A DNA stretch of 14,642 nt from NCBI GenBank assembly GCA_023248415.1, contig JAHFEP010000057.1, positions 1 to 14,642 of the forward strand. Reading direction: 5' to 3'. A model generated the notes under the pieces. That model made no database searches, was not told where the DNA came from, and was given only the letters and a program-made list of their open reading frames with translations. A program made the position numbers and the translations under genes. Source of the stretch: Nitrospirota bacterium. Lineage in GTDB: Bacteria > Nitrospirota > CAKKRA01 > 9FT-COMBO-42-15. Positions within the stretch are counted from its first letter, which is position 1. Every line of letters starts with the position of its first letter. Below are positions 6,537 to 14,069 of this stretch, piece by piece.

Positions 6537-6790
6537 AAAAGTATCATGACGTTAGCAATATCAGATTTGAGGGAGACCTTCTGGCCATAAAAATAGACGG
6601 AAAAGAAGGCAAGTTTGAATTAAAGAAAATATCGCCTGCTTTGGAAAAAGCATCGGAGCAAGAAAGGAATACTTTTGAGGTCTCACCCGCTGGATACGGA
6701 ATACATTGGCCGTTATTGGATGAAGACTTATCTATAGATGGTTTACTTGGAATTATTCATAGGCCTGAGAGGAAAAGAAAAACTGCATAA
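6533..6790 (+). CDS. DUF2442 family protein
   Basis: An 85-residue protein with the DUF2442 pattern: an N-terminal beta-rich half (VSNIRFEGDLLAIKIDGKEG), then ISPALEKASEQERNTFEVSP, and the conserved GYGIHWPLLDEDLSIDGLLG near the C-terminus. GGAGG (6520-6524) lies 8 bases before the ATG, inside the upstream gene. The ATGA overlap with DUF4160 indicates one mRNA and coupled translation. In such pairs DUF2442 may be the antitoxin-like or regulatory component, but this is inference. It converges on the minus-strand methyltransferase with only 20 bases between stops. Confidence 0.85.
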   Translation: MKKYHDVSNIRFEGDLLAIKIDGKEGKFELKKISPALEKASEQERNTFEVSPAGYGIHWPLLDEDLSIDGLLGIIHRPERKRKTA

Positions 6791-6810
6791 AATGGCCTAC
6801 AGCCAACCTG

Positions 6811-7380
6811 CTAAACGTCTTCCTTCCTCCCCACAACCTCATAGTGCGAGGGAGTGAGACTTCCTGTTTCTATCTTTTTAAAACCTGCCTGCTCAAAGAT
6901 TTTTTTTGCCTTTTCTTTTAGAATCCGCTCTTCAAAAGGCGGACCTTTTTCCTCCATCTTCTTTTCCCAGTCAATAACAATCAGCCTGCCAGCAGGCTTT
7001 AAAATCCTCTTTACCTCTTTCAAAAAGTCTACTGGATGATGAACCTCGTGCAAAACAAAGACCATGATTGCAACATCAACTGCCTTGTCATCAACAGGGA
7101 GTTTAGTCTCATCTGATTTTAAGACAATAACATTATCTGCTGGTTTTCTCTTTTTCAGCTCACTCAGCATCTCCTGCTGTGTGTCTAAGGCATAGACCTT
7201 TCCGCTGCTACCGACAATCTCTGATGCCGGAAACACAAAAAATCCCGGACCGCAGCCTATGTCAGCAAAGGCCATGCCTTTTTTAAGCCCTTTTTCTTTC
7301 AGATATTTTAACGGGTCAATCTCCTTTTTTCTCTCTTCACTAATTAGTACGCCTATGTTCTTTGGGTCAAACTTGTGCAT
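6811..7380 (-). CDS. Class I SAM-dependent methyltransferase
   Basis: A 189-residue methyltransferase with motif I ADIGCGPGFF (39-48), an acidic cofactor-ribose loop ALDTQQEML, a VLHEVHHPVDFLKEVKRILKPAGRLIVIDW block typical of the UbiE/Methyltransf_11 group, and a C-terminal SHYEVVG. The substrate cannot be read from sequence. AGGAGGA (7386-7392, minus strand) is a good ribosome site that overlaps the end of livF, and only 2 bases separate livF's stop from this ATG. It is therefore the last gene of the liv operon, an unusual addition to an importer. The 3' end has a decayed near-copy at 6021-6130. Confidence 0.9.
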   Translation of the reverse strand: MHKFDPKNIGVLISEERKKEIDPLKYLKEKGLKKGMAFADIGCGPGFFVFPASEIVGSSGKVYALDTQQEMLSELKKRKPADNVIVLKSDETKLPVDDKAVDVAIMVFVLHEVHHPVDFLKEVKRILKPAGRLIVIDWEKKMEEKGPPFEERILKEKAKKIFEQAGFKKIETGSLTPSHYEVVGRKEDV

Positions 7381-7382
7381 GG

Positions 7383-8117
7383 CTATCCTCCTAAATATAT
7401 TTCCTTTATTTTTTTGTTTTTAAGAAGCTTCTCTGCCTTGTCCTCCATTGCTATTTTTCCTGTCTCCATTACATAGCCATAATCAGCAATCTCCAATGCG
7501 AGTGCCGCATTTTGCTCTACAAGAAGGATTGTTGCACCGCTTTTGTTTATATCTTTTATGATTTTAAAAATCTTTTCAACCATTATTGGCGCGAGACCGA
7601 GGGAAGGCTCGTCAAGCAATAAAAGCCTTGGCCTTGATATCAGCGCCCTTGCTATTGCAAGCATCTGCTGTTCTCCGCCGCTCAAAGTGCCTGCCATTTG
7701 ATTCTTTCTTTCCTTAAGTATGGGAAAGTTTTTATAGATACTCTCCAAATCCTCCTCTATCCCCATTTTATCCCTTCTTACAAAAGCACCCATCCGGAGA
7801 TTTTCATATACTGTAAGCATTGGAAAGACCCTCCTGCCCTCAGGGACAAGGGATATGCCTTCCTCAACAATCTCATGAGGCGGAAGCCCGTTTATTGTTC
7901 TGCTGAAAAATGTTATTTGTCCTTTTGTAGGCTTATTCACACCGCATATTGTCAGAAGGGTTGTGCTTTTTCCCGCGCCATTTGCGCCAAGGAGGCATGC
8001 AATCTCCCCTTCCTTTACCTTAAGGGAGACGCCTTTTAATGCCTCAATCACACCATAGGATGTGTGTATGTTGTCTATTTTAAGCAGTGCGCCTCCTCCT
8101 CCCAATGTATGCCTCAA
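7383..8117 (-). CDS. livF: Branched-chain amino-acid ABC transporter ATP-binding protein LivF
   Basis: An ABC ATPase with Walker A GANGAGKS (44-51 in the longest form), signature LSGGEQ (145-150), Walker B LLLLDEPSLGLAP (165-177) and the LivF-typical LVEQNA switch, where Gln replaces the usual His. It forms the cytoplasmic ATPase with LivG. The start is uncertain. The longest form begins with a TTG at 8115-8117 inside livG, but LivF proteins normally begin near LKIDNIHTSYG. A strong GGAGGAGG (about 8095-8102) points to a CTG at 8085-8087, or a TTG at 8103-8105. Either choice overlaps the livG end (8080). Confidence 0.93.
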   Translation of the reverse strand: MRHTLGGGGALLKIDNIHTSYGVIEALKGVSLKVKEGEIACLLGANGAGKSTTLLTICGVNKPTKGQITFFSRTINGLPPHEIVEEGISLVPEGRRVFPMLTVYENLRMGAFVRRDKMGIEEDLESIYKNFPILKERKNQMAGTLSGGEQQMLAIARALISRPRLLLLDEPSLGLAPIMVEKIFKIIKDINKSGATILLVEQNAALALEIADYGYVMETGKIAMEDKAEKLLKNKKIKEIYLGG

Positions 8118-8868
8118 TCACCTTTTCATTCTTCTGAACCTCTTTTGGAGTCCCCTCTGCAATCTTAATCCCATGGTCAAGGACAGTTATTGTATCAGCT
8201 ATTTTCATCACCATCCTCATGTCATGCTCAATTAAAAGGATGGTTATCTCTTCATCCTTTATCTTCTTTATCAATTCCATCAGTCCCTTTGTCTCATTGA
8301 GATTCATGCCAGCAGCAGGCTCATCAAGCAAGAGCAGCTTAGGTTCAGTTGCGAGCGCCCTTGCAAGCTCAAGCCTTCTCTGGTCACCATAGGAAAGATT
8401 TCTTGCAAGATGGTTTGCAAATTTAGAGAGGCCTGTAAATCTCAGATATTGCAGCGCCTTTCTGGATATTTCTCTCTCTTCATTTTTTGTCCTTTTATCA
8501 TTTAAGATTGCGCCTAATAGAGTCATTCTGTATCTGCACTGGCTGCCTATGAGGATATTCTCCATTACAGTCATCTCTGCAAAGAGCCTTATATTCTGAA
8601 ATGTCCTTGCCATGCCTGTTTCAGCAATCTGGTGCGGTTTCAGGCCTGTTATATCTTCACCGTTGAAGATTATCCTTCCCTTTGTAGGAGGATAGAATCC
8701 TGTTATGCAGTTAAAGAGAGTTGTCTTGCCAGCGCCATTCGGCCCAATCAAAGCATTAATCTCGCCTTTATTAATATGAAGGTTCACATCCTCTATTGCA
8801 TGTATGCCGCCAAAGGTCTTTGTGATATTCTTTGTTTCAAGAAGGATATTATTTTTGTTTAACATCAT
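8080..8868 (-). CDS. livG: Branched-chain amino-acid ABC transporter ATP-binding protein LivG
   Basis: A 262-residue ABC ATPase: Walker A GPNGAGKT (42-49), Q-loop FQNIRLF (90-96), signature LSYGDQ (158-163), Walker B LLLLDEPAAGMN (178-189) and switch His215 in IEHDM. The AAGMN after Walker B and the insert around 108-135 are LivG-type features separating it from LivF. Its start overlaps the end of livM by 20 bases, and its end overlaps livF, so translation of the operon is tightly coupled. Two consecutive ATGs (8868, 8865) make the exact start ambiguous by one codon. Confidence 0.95.
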   Translation of the reverse strand: MMLNKNNILLETKNITKTFGGIHAIEDVNLHINKGEINALIGPNGAGKTTLFNCITGFYPPTKGRIIFNGEDITGLKPHQIAETGMARTFQNIRLFAEMTVMENILIGSQCRYRMTLLGAILNDKRTKNEEREISRKALQYLRFTGLSKFANHLARNLSYGDQRRLELARALATEPKLLLLDEPAAGMNLNETKGLMELIKKIKDEEITILLIEHDMRMVMKIADTITVLDHGIKIAEGTPKEVQKNEKVIEAYIGRRRRTA

Positions 8869-10027
8869 ATAAACTCTCTGTCTCCTGTTTTAATATCTTC
8901 TCATCCTCTGGATGAAGCTCCAGCCTTCTTCTTACACCTCCGATAAAACCCTGCGGCCTGAAGAGCATTATCAATACCATTGCTGCGCCGAATATAATCA
9001 TCCTATAGTTCTGAAATCCCCTGAGAGACTCAGGGAGGATAATCAGCACAACAGCGCCCAATATTACGCCGGGTATGCTGCCCATTCCTCCTAGCACAAC
9101 CATGCAGAGTATTATTACTGATTCAAAAAATGTAAAGCTCTCAGGAGATACGAATTTCATCTTGCTCGCAAAGAATCCGCCGGCAATGCCTGCAAATGAG
9201 GCTCCAAGCGCAAATGCAAGGAGCTTCATCTTTACAATATTTATTCCCATTGCCTCTGCAGCAATCTCATCCTCGCGGATGGCAACCCATGCCCTGCCGA
9301 TGCGAGAATTATTAAGCCTGTTTACAGCAAAGATTGTAAATATTCCGATTATTATAATCAGATAATAATAATGATGGGGCTGTGAAAATGACAGGCCGAG
9401 GGTAGCTGGCCCTTTTATATTGAGGATGCCATTCGGACCGCCTGTTACACTGTCCCAGTTGTTTAGCGTAATCCTTATCATCTCGCCGAACCCAAGCGTT
9501 ACAATGGCAAGGTAGTCTCCCCTTAATCTTAGTGTTGGAAAGCCGAGGATGATGCCGAAGATTGCTGCCATAATTGCAGAGAGCGGAAGCACAGCCCAGA
9601 ATGAGAGCCCTGCCTTAGTTGATAAAAGCGCATAAGAATATGCGCCAACTGCATAAAACGCAACATAGCCCAAATCAAGCAGGCCTGCAAAGCCGACAAC
9701 TATATTAAGCCCAAGCGCTAAGACAATATATGTAATTGCTGAAGTCGCCACATTTGTAATATATTGGTCAGAGATAAACGGCAGTATCAGGACAAGAATG
9801 GCGATGACAAAATACAAAGACCAGCGTATAGAAGGCATGGGCAATTGAAGCAGTTTGGATTGCACATCTAAAATATTTTGTTCAAAGGGTTTATAAATAA
9901 ACCAGAGAATAGCAAGGACAATAAGAGAAACGAGGAAATACAGCGCATTTATTATTCCGAGAAATGGGATTGTAAGTATGAAGAGCCATAAAGAACCAAA
10001 TGCCCACTTTTTTATATCCTGCATCAT
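8849..10027 (-). CDS. livM: Branched-chain amino-acid ABC transporter permease LivM
   Basis: A 392-residue polytopic permease. An N-terminal hydrophobic extension (about 8-45) precedes the core LivM domain. The core has NIVVGFAGLLDLGYVAFYAVGAY (108-130), PTLRLRGDYLAIVTLGFGE (164-182) and the cytoplasmic coupling loop with AIREDEIAAEAMGIN (249-263) that contacts the ATPases. It pairs with LivH to form the channel. The start overlaps the livH stop as ATGA (10024-10027). The C-terminal tail is charged (residues 367-392). The length is within the range of LivM proteins that carry the N-terminal extension. Confidence 0.95.
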   Translation of the reverse strand: MMQDIKKWAFGSLWLFILTIPFLGIINALYFLVSLIVLAILWFIYKPFEQNILDVQSKLLQLPMPSIRWSLYFVIAILVLILPFISDQYITNVATSAITYIVLALGLNIVVGFAGLLDLGYVAFYAVGAYSYALLSTKAGLSFWAVLPLSAIMAAIFGIILGFPTLRLRGDYLAIVTLGFGEMIRITLNNWDSVTGGPNGILNIKGPATLGLSFSQPHHYYYLIIIIGIFTIFAVNRLNNSRIGRAWVAIREDEIAAEAMGINIVKMKLLAFALGASFAGIAGGFFASKMKFVSPESFTFFESVIILCMVVLGGMGSIPGVILGAVVLIILPESLRGFQNYRMIIFGAAMVLIMLFRPQGFIGGVRRRLELHPEDEKILKQETESLYDVKQK

Positions 10028-10929
10028 ACCTTGTCTGAAATCCTTTCCCCAAGCAGTCCAGTAGGCTTGAAGATTAAGACGAGGACAAGGACAGCAAAGG
10101 CAAATACATCCTTATATTCACTTGATATGTAGCCTGCGCCGAGCGCCTCAAGCAGTCCGAGCAAGATGCCGCCGAGCATTGCGCCAGGGATATTGCCTAT
10201 GCCGCCGAGCACTGCTGCTGTAAATGCCTTTATGCCTGCAGTATATCCCATATAAAAATTAACAATGCCATAATACATGCTTATCATAACGCCTGCTGCG
10301 CCTGCGAGTATGGAGCCGATAAGAAAGGTGATAACAATTATCCTGTCAGTATTAATGCCAAGAAGCCCTGCCATCCGTCTATCCTGTGCAGTTGCCCTCA
10401 TAGCCATCCCGACCTTTGTCTTTTTTATAAACCATGTCAGGCCTGACATCATTAAAACAGACAATGCCATTATCAATACCTGCGTATAGGTGATATGCGC
10501 ATCAGCAATGATCAGTTCGCCGCCAATCTTTAATTCATGCGGAAATATCTTATCCCTTGCACCCTGCGCAAGCATCACATAGTTCTGCAGAACAATGGAC
10601 ATGCCGATGGCGCTGATGAGAATAGAGAGCCTCGGCGCATTTCGCAGCGGCCTGTAGGCAACCCGCTCTAAGGTAATTCCATAAGCGCCTGTAAATATTA
10701 TTGCAGCAAGAAAGGTAAGTACTAATGTAAGAGCGATGCTTATATCTGGCAGGCCGATGTAAATGAAAAAAGTGATAGCGATTATGCCCATGTATGCGCC
10801 TATCATGTATATCTCGCCATGGGCAAAATTGATAAGCTGCAAAATGCCGTATACCATTGTATAGCCTAAAGCGATGAGGGCATACACGCTTCCAATGGTA
10901 AGACCGTTGATTATCTGCTGAAGGAGCAT
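10024..10929 (-). CDS. livH: Branched-chain amino-acid ABC transporter permease LivH
   Basis: A 301-residue polytopic permease with the LivH signature start (QQIINGLTIGSVYALIALGY), then MVYGILQLINFAHGEIYMIG, the coupling loop MRATAQDRRMAGLLGIN (about 189-205) and AFTAAVLGGIGNIPGAMLGG. The length matches the family. It lies 5 bases downstream of livK, without space for a promoter, and overlaps livM by 4 bases. It forms the transmembrane pore with LivM. Ligand choice among leucine, isoleucine, valine or other small amides is set mainly by LivK and cannot be fixed here. Confidence 0.95.
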   Translation of the reverse strand: MLLQQIINGLTIGSVYALIALGYTMVYGILQLINFAHGEIYMIGAYMGIIAITFFIYIGLPDISIALTLVLTFLAAIIFTGAYGITLERVAYRPLRNAPRLSILISAIGMSIVLQNYVMLAQGARDKIFPHELKIGGELIIADAHITYTQVLIMALSVLMMSGLTWFIKKTKVGMAMRATAQDRRMAGLLGINTDRIIVITFLIGSILAGAAGVMISMYYGIVNFYMGYTAGIKAFTAAVLGGIGNIPGAMLGGILLGLLEALGAGYISSEYKDVFAFAVLVLVLIFKPTGLLGERISDKV

Positions 10930-10934
10930 AAAAA

Positions 10935-12047
10935 TTATTTAACCTTGTCGTAGGTAATAAATTTTTTATCCTTTACTGTATAGATTGTATAACCTGCCTT
11001 CTTGATATCGCCGTTATCGTCATATTCAATAGTTCCAACTGCCCCTTCATATTTCATCTTGCGGATGGTCTCAATAAGTTTTTTACCGTCAGTTGTCTTT
11101 GATTCTGCTATTGCCTTTAAGAGAATATTTGCTGCATCGTATGCGTATGGCGCATATGTCTCTATTTCTCCGTATTTGGCAGTGTAGTTCTTGACAAAAT
11201 TTTTCCCAATCTCTGTTTCTGCTGTTGGTGTAAAGAACGCCATGTAAGAGCCCTCTGCAGCAGGCCCTGCCACCTCAATTAAGGTTGAACCGTAAAGTCC
11301 GTCGCCTCCAATTACAGGCGCCTTTATGCCAAGCTCCTTTGCCTGCTTGATAATTAGACCACCCTCTGTATGCATACCGCCAAAGAAGATTACCTCAGGG
11401 CTTGCGGACTTTACCTTTGTCAAAACAGGTTTGAAATCCTGATCCCCTTGCGTAACGCCTTCGGATACCACAACCTCAATCTTGTTGCCGGCAGACCTTT
11501 TAAATTCCTCTGCGAGGCCCTGGCCATAAGTTGTCTTATCATGCAGGACTGCAACCTTCTTCTTCTTTAATATTTCAACGACAAACCTGGCAAGCTCTGT
11601 GCCCTGCTGGTCATCCCTTCCGCATATGCGAAATACATTATTATATCCTTGTTTTGTAATCTCAGGATTGGTTGATGCAGGGGTTATCATTGGAACAGAC
11701 TTTTCATTATAAATACGTGATGCAGGCTTTGTAGCGCTGCTGTTTAGATGGCCGATTACACCAACAACACCTGAGCTTACTAATTTATTTGCAACAGCAA
11801 CAGCCTCCTTTGGGTCGTGCCTGTCATCCTCTGCAAGCAGCGCTATCTTCTTGCCAAGAACGCCGCCCTTTGCATTCCATTCAGATATAGCAAGCTCAAC
11901 ACCATTCTTCATATCCTGACCTATTCTCGCCTGATCGCCTGTAAACGGGCCTGCTGTGCCTATTTTTATAACATCCTCTTTTTTTGCGCAGGCAAAAAGA
12001 AAAGATAGTAGAAATAAAAACATAAATATTTTGTAAAATGACTTCAT
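10935..12047 (-). CDS. livK: Branched-chain amino-acid ABC transporter substrate-binding lipoprotein LivK/LivJ-type
   Basis: A 370-residue periplasmic binding protein of the leucine-isoleucine-valine-binding type I family. The N-terminal signal ends in a lipobox, LFAC with Cys20, so it should be lipidated by Lgt rather than soluble. The mature part has IKIGTAGPFTGDQARIGQDM, LLAEDDRHDPKEAVAVANKL, a TPASTNPE ligand-binding region and TYAPYAYDAANILLKAI, all characteristic. It is the first gene of the operon, with AAAGGGGG just upstream and a leader of about 80 bases from the promoter at 12134-12162. Binding proteins of this family also take amides, short peptides or aromatic compounds, so the ligand is not certain. 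Confidence 0.94.
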   Translation of the reverse strand: MKSFYKIFMFLFLLSFLFACAKKEDVIKIGTAGPFTGDQARIGQDMKNGVELAISEWNAKGGVLGKKIALLAEDDRHDPKEAVAVANKLVSSGVVGVIGHLNSSATKPASRIYNEKSVPMITPASTNPEITKQGYNNVFRICGRDDQQGTELARFVVEILKKKKVAVLHDKTTYGQGLAEEFKRSAGNKIEVVVSEGVTQGDQDFKPVLTKVKSASPEVIFFGGMHTEGGLIIKQAKELGIKAPVIGGDGLYGSTLIEVAGPAAEGSYMAFFTPTAETEIGKNFVKNYTAKYGEIETYAPYAYDAANILLKAIAESKTTDGKKLIETIRKMKYEGAVGTIEYDDNGDIKKAGYTIYTVKDKKFITYDKVK

Positions 12048-12133
12048 GCTTGTACCCCCTTTAGGAATAAAGTCCCTGCCTTGTCATTGCGAACGACTCA
12101 GAGCGTTTGGATAAGTTGTTTAAAACCAGAGAA

Positions 12134-12162
12134 AAAATAACATTATTAAAATAGGTTGTCAA
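12134..12162 (-). promoter_or_regulatory. livK: liv operon promoter with palindrome on the -35 box
   Basis: On the minus strand TTGACA (12157-12162) and TATTTT (12134-12139) are 17 bases apart. A short palindrome, AGGTT (12153-12157) / AACCT (12164-12168), is centred on the -35 and could be a repressor site. The leader contains CATTGCGAACGACTCAGAG (12085-12103, plus strand), which resembles a fragment of a dispersed bacterial repeat; that resemblance is from memory and uncertain. Confidence 0.6.
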
Positions 12163-12172
12163 GAACCTAAAT

Positions 12173-13246
12173 CTATGCCTCCATCAGCATCTTTCTTATC
12201 CTGTCCTGTGTCTTTTCTACTGTTTCTACGCCTGTGTTCACTATATAACAAGGGGCTGCATCAAAGAGCTGTTCAAAAAACCTCTGCTGTATTTCAGTCC
12301 TCTTAACCATCAGGTGGGGATTATAGTATGGGATATTCTTAAAAATCCCTTTTTCTCCCTCCTCACCGGACAGTATTTGAGACCTTCCTTTCTCAAGGAT
12401 ATCTATTGCCTCATGCGAGGAGAGCTTTTGCTCAGGAGGCGAGCTCGCATCCCTTCTTAACAGGATAGAAGCCTTTATAACTGCCCTGTCCACAAACTTG
12501 TCAGGACCTGCTATCCATTCAGGATTCAAGATTGCCCTTGAATTCGCAAATGCAGCAAAGTCATTGTCAACCACATTCTCGCACTTGCACCTTTCAAAGA
12601 GAGGCCTCAAGTCTGGAAAACTCTTAATCATATCTGTCCTGAGATAAAATTTCTTCTCTGATACATCAGCCATGGCAAGGCCCTTTTTATACTGAAGGAA
12701 TATCCAGTCATCTGCAAGTATCTTTCCGGTTGAAAGCTTAAGAAGTCCCCAGATATGGGTGCTCTTTCCTGTTCCAGTTGGCGCAATAATAACAACCCCC
12801 TTGCCTTTTACAACTGCACATGAGCCGTGTATAGAGTGAATATTGTGCTGAACCTCAAGTATGTCTGCTGCAATACCGAGCGCCCAACTCTTGCACTGGC
12901 CGTAATATTCAGTATTAATAAATATAGCTGTCTTTGTGTCAGGATTATAATATGCAGAGGGTTTGTAGCCTTCAATCCCTGTAACAGCATATATATAGCC
13001 GTGAGGAAGGACTGTATGGCTTCTTGGCGCTGAATACCAGTTTTCAACCCAGAAGTCATAGAGGTGAAAGGAATTTGTCTGAAGCTGGATAACAATGCCG
13101 TTTATATTTGCATTCCATCTGTATATTTCAAAGCCTTTATTCAGCCTTTTTTTCGCAAGCTCAACTAACTCATTCCTCTCTTTTATATTAATCTCTTTTC
13201 TGGATGCAACTGATTCTTTTACCTCACTGATATAATTTGAAAGCAT
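12173..13246 (-). CDS. HPr kinase/phosphorylase-like P-loop protein of unknown substrate
   Basis: A 357-residue protein from the ATG at 13244-13246. The central part has IHGSCAVVKGKGVVII leading into a Walker A loop APTGTGKST (155-163), then ILADDW (176-181). This is the arrangement of the HPr kinase/phosphorylase C-terminal domain and its PEP-carboxykinase relatives. The N-terminal 135 residues do not resemble the classical HPrK N-domain, and I do not recognise them. The ATG is chosen because GGAGG (13253-13257) lies 6 bases before it. Extending the frame to 13321 would translate a REP-like hairpin into a Pro/Arg-rich tail. No HPr or PTS gene is visible. Together with the upstream TPR lipoprotein it may form a two-gene unit. 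Kinase activity is inferred from fold only. Confidence 0.72.
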   Translation of the reverse strand: MLSNYISEVKESVASRKEINIKERNELVELAKKRLNKGFEIYRWNANINGIVIQLQTNSFHLYDFWVENWYSAPRSHTVLPHGYIYAVTGIEGYKPSAYYNPDTKTAIFINTEYYGQCKSWALGIAADILEVQHNIHSIHGSCAVVKGKGVVIIAPTGTGKSTHIWGLLKLSTGKILADDWIFLQYKKGLAMADVSEKKFYLRTDMIKSFPDLRPLFERCKCENVVDNDFAAFANSRAILNPEWIAGPDKFVDRAVIKASILLRRDASSPPEQKLSSHEAIDILEKGRSQILSGEEGEKGIFKNIPYYNPHLMVKRTEIQQRFFEQLFDAAPCYIVNTGVETVEKTQDRIRKMLMEA

Positions 13247-13257
13247 GGCAGTCCTCC

Positions 13258-13331
13258 GTTGCAGAGGCAACCCGTTCCTGTCTGCCAATAGACAAGGGAT
13301 CGCCCAAAGAGGGCGAGGCACCGCCTCGCCC
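13258..13331. repeat. REP/MITE-like hairpin element between TPR lipoprotein and HPrK-like genes
   Basis: A 9-bp perfect stem GGGCGAGGC (13311-13319) / GCCTCGCCC (13323-13331) with a 3-base loop, and a second hairpin GTTGC (13258-13262) / GCAAC (13267-13271), joined by a GC-rich segment unlike the AT-rich surroundings. The element fills most of the gap between the two minus-strand genes and touches the Shine-Dalgarno sequence of the downstream gene. It looks like a dispersed palindromic repeat and could also attenuate transcription. Confidence 0.55.
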
Positions 13332-13336
13332 CTACA

Positions 13337-13828
13337 TTATTTTGGTAATCTTTCCATTCCCTCTTTCGCCTCAATGTTTTCAGCATTGAGTTTTAATGCC
13401 TGTTCATATCTTTTTTTTGCATCATTATATTGAAAAAGCAATTCGTGGTTTTTCCCCATCAATGAATATACACTTGAAAGATAGAATGGATTGTCCTTGA
13501 ATAATATCTCTGCCTTTGATAACAGACCAAGGGATTGCTTATGTTCACCTTTTTCAGAGCGGAGTTTAGCAAAATAATAATACGCGTACGGATTTGAAGT
13601 ATCAATCGTAATCGCCTTTTCCAGAACATCTGATGCCTTTATCAGATTTCCGCTTTGAAGATATGCCTTTCCTTCTTCAGTAAGCCTTAGCGACGCAGCC
13701 TTCTGCGGCGATGTTTCAGGCTGAATAAGCTCTGTAAGGGGCTTTTCTGTAACCACTGCCTTTGGCGCACAGTTAGCTAAAAGAATAATCGAATGACAAA
13801 AAAGCAAGATAAATAAATATCGCTTCAT
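13337..13828 (-). CDS. TPR-repeat lipoprotein
   Basis: A 163-residue protein from the ATG at 13826-13828. The N-terminal MKRYLFILLFCHSIILLANC is a signal with a lipobox-like LANC (Cys20; Asn at -1 is atypical), followed by APK. TPR-like helical pairs occupy about residues 45-160: LTEEGKAYLQSGNLIKASDV, NPYAYYYFAKLRSEKGEHKQ and FQYNDAKKRYEQALKLNAEN. Proteins of this type assemble envelope complexes. A longer in-frame GTG at 13864 would put 12 residues before the signal and is disfavoured, though no clear Shine-Dalgarno sequence precedes either. It is followed by the REP-like element and the HPrK-like gene on the same strand. Confidence 0.8.
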   Translation of the reverse strand: MKRYLFILLFCHSIILLANCAPKAVVTEKPLTELIQPETSPQKAASLRLTEEGKAYLQSGNLIKASDVLEKAITIDTSNPYAYYYFAKLRSEKGEHKQSLGLLSKAEILFKDNPFYLSSVYSLMGKNHELLFQYNDAKKRYEQALKLNAENIEAKEGMERLPK

Positions 13829-13867
13829 ATTTTTATTTGAGTAAAGTTGTTTATGAGATTGCACTCT

Positions 13868-13907
13868 ATTATAAAATTAAATTAACAGAATAATGCTTTT
13901 TTGTCAA
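13868..13907 (-). promoter_or_regulatory. Candidate promoter elements for the TPR lipoprotein gene
   Basis: On the minus strand TTGACA (13902-13907) is 17 bases from TAATTT (13879-13884). A perfect TATAAT (13868-13873) also occurs further downstream without a good -35 of its own. Either could be used to transcribe from about 13860-13875 into the gene starting at 13828. Confidence 0.45.
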
Positions 13908-14069
13908 AACAAATCAGGAGACATGCTGCCTGCAGAGAATTTACGAAAGGTCAGCGTGGAACATAAAGGGCAGTTAAAAATAGTATTGCCTGTCAAACCC
14001 TACAGAGAACGCCTGCAGATTTGAGCCGCTATTTCAGGGAAGAGGTGGTTTCCTCGGCAGAGGTGCAGT

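Noticed and set aside
13247..13321. N-terminal extension of the HPrK-like protein to 13321
   Set aside because: It would translate the REP-like hairpins, while GGAGG and the ATG at 13246 form a clear start.
13923..14024. 33-codon plus-strand frame (starts MLPAENLRKVSVEHK) with AGGAG just before the ATG
   Set aside because: No recognisable family, the ribosome site is too close to the ATG, and it could not be linked to an MNT protein. The 13865-14069 stretch otherwise holds only the minus-strand promoter and the putative HepT 5' end.
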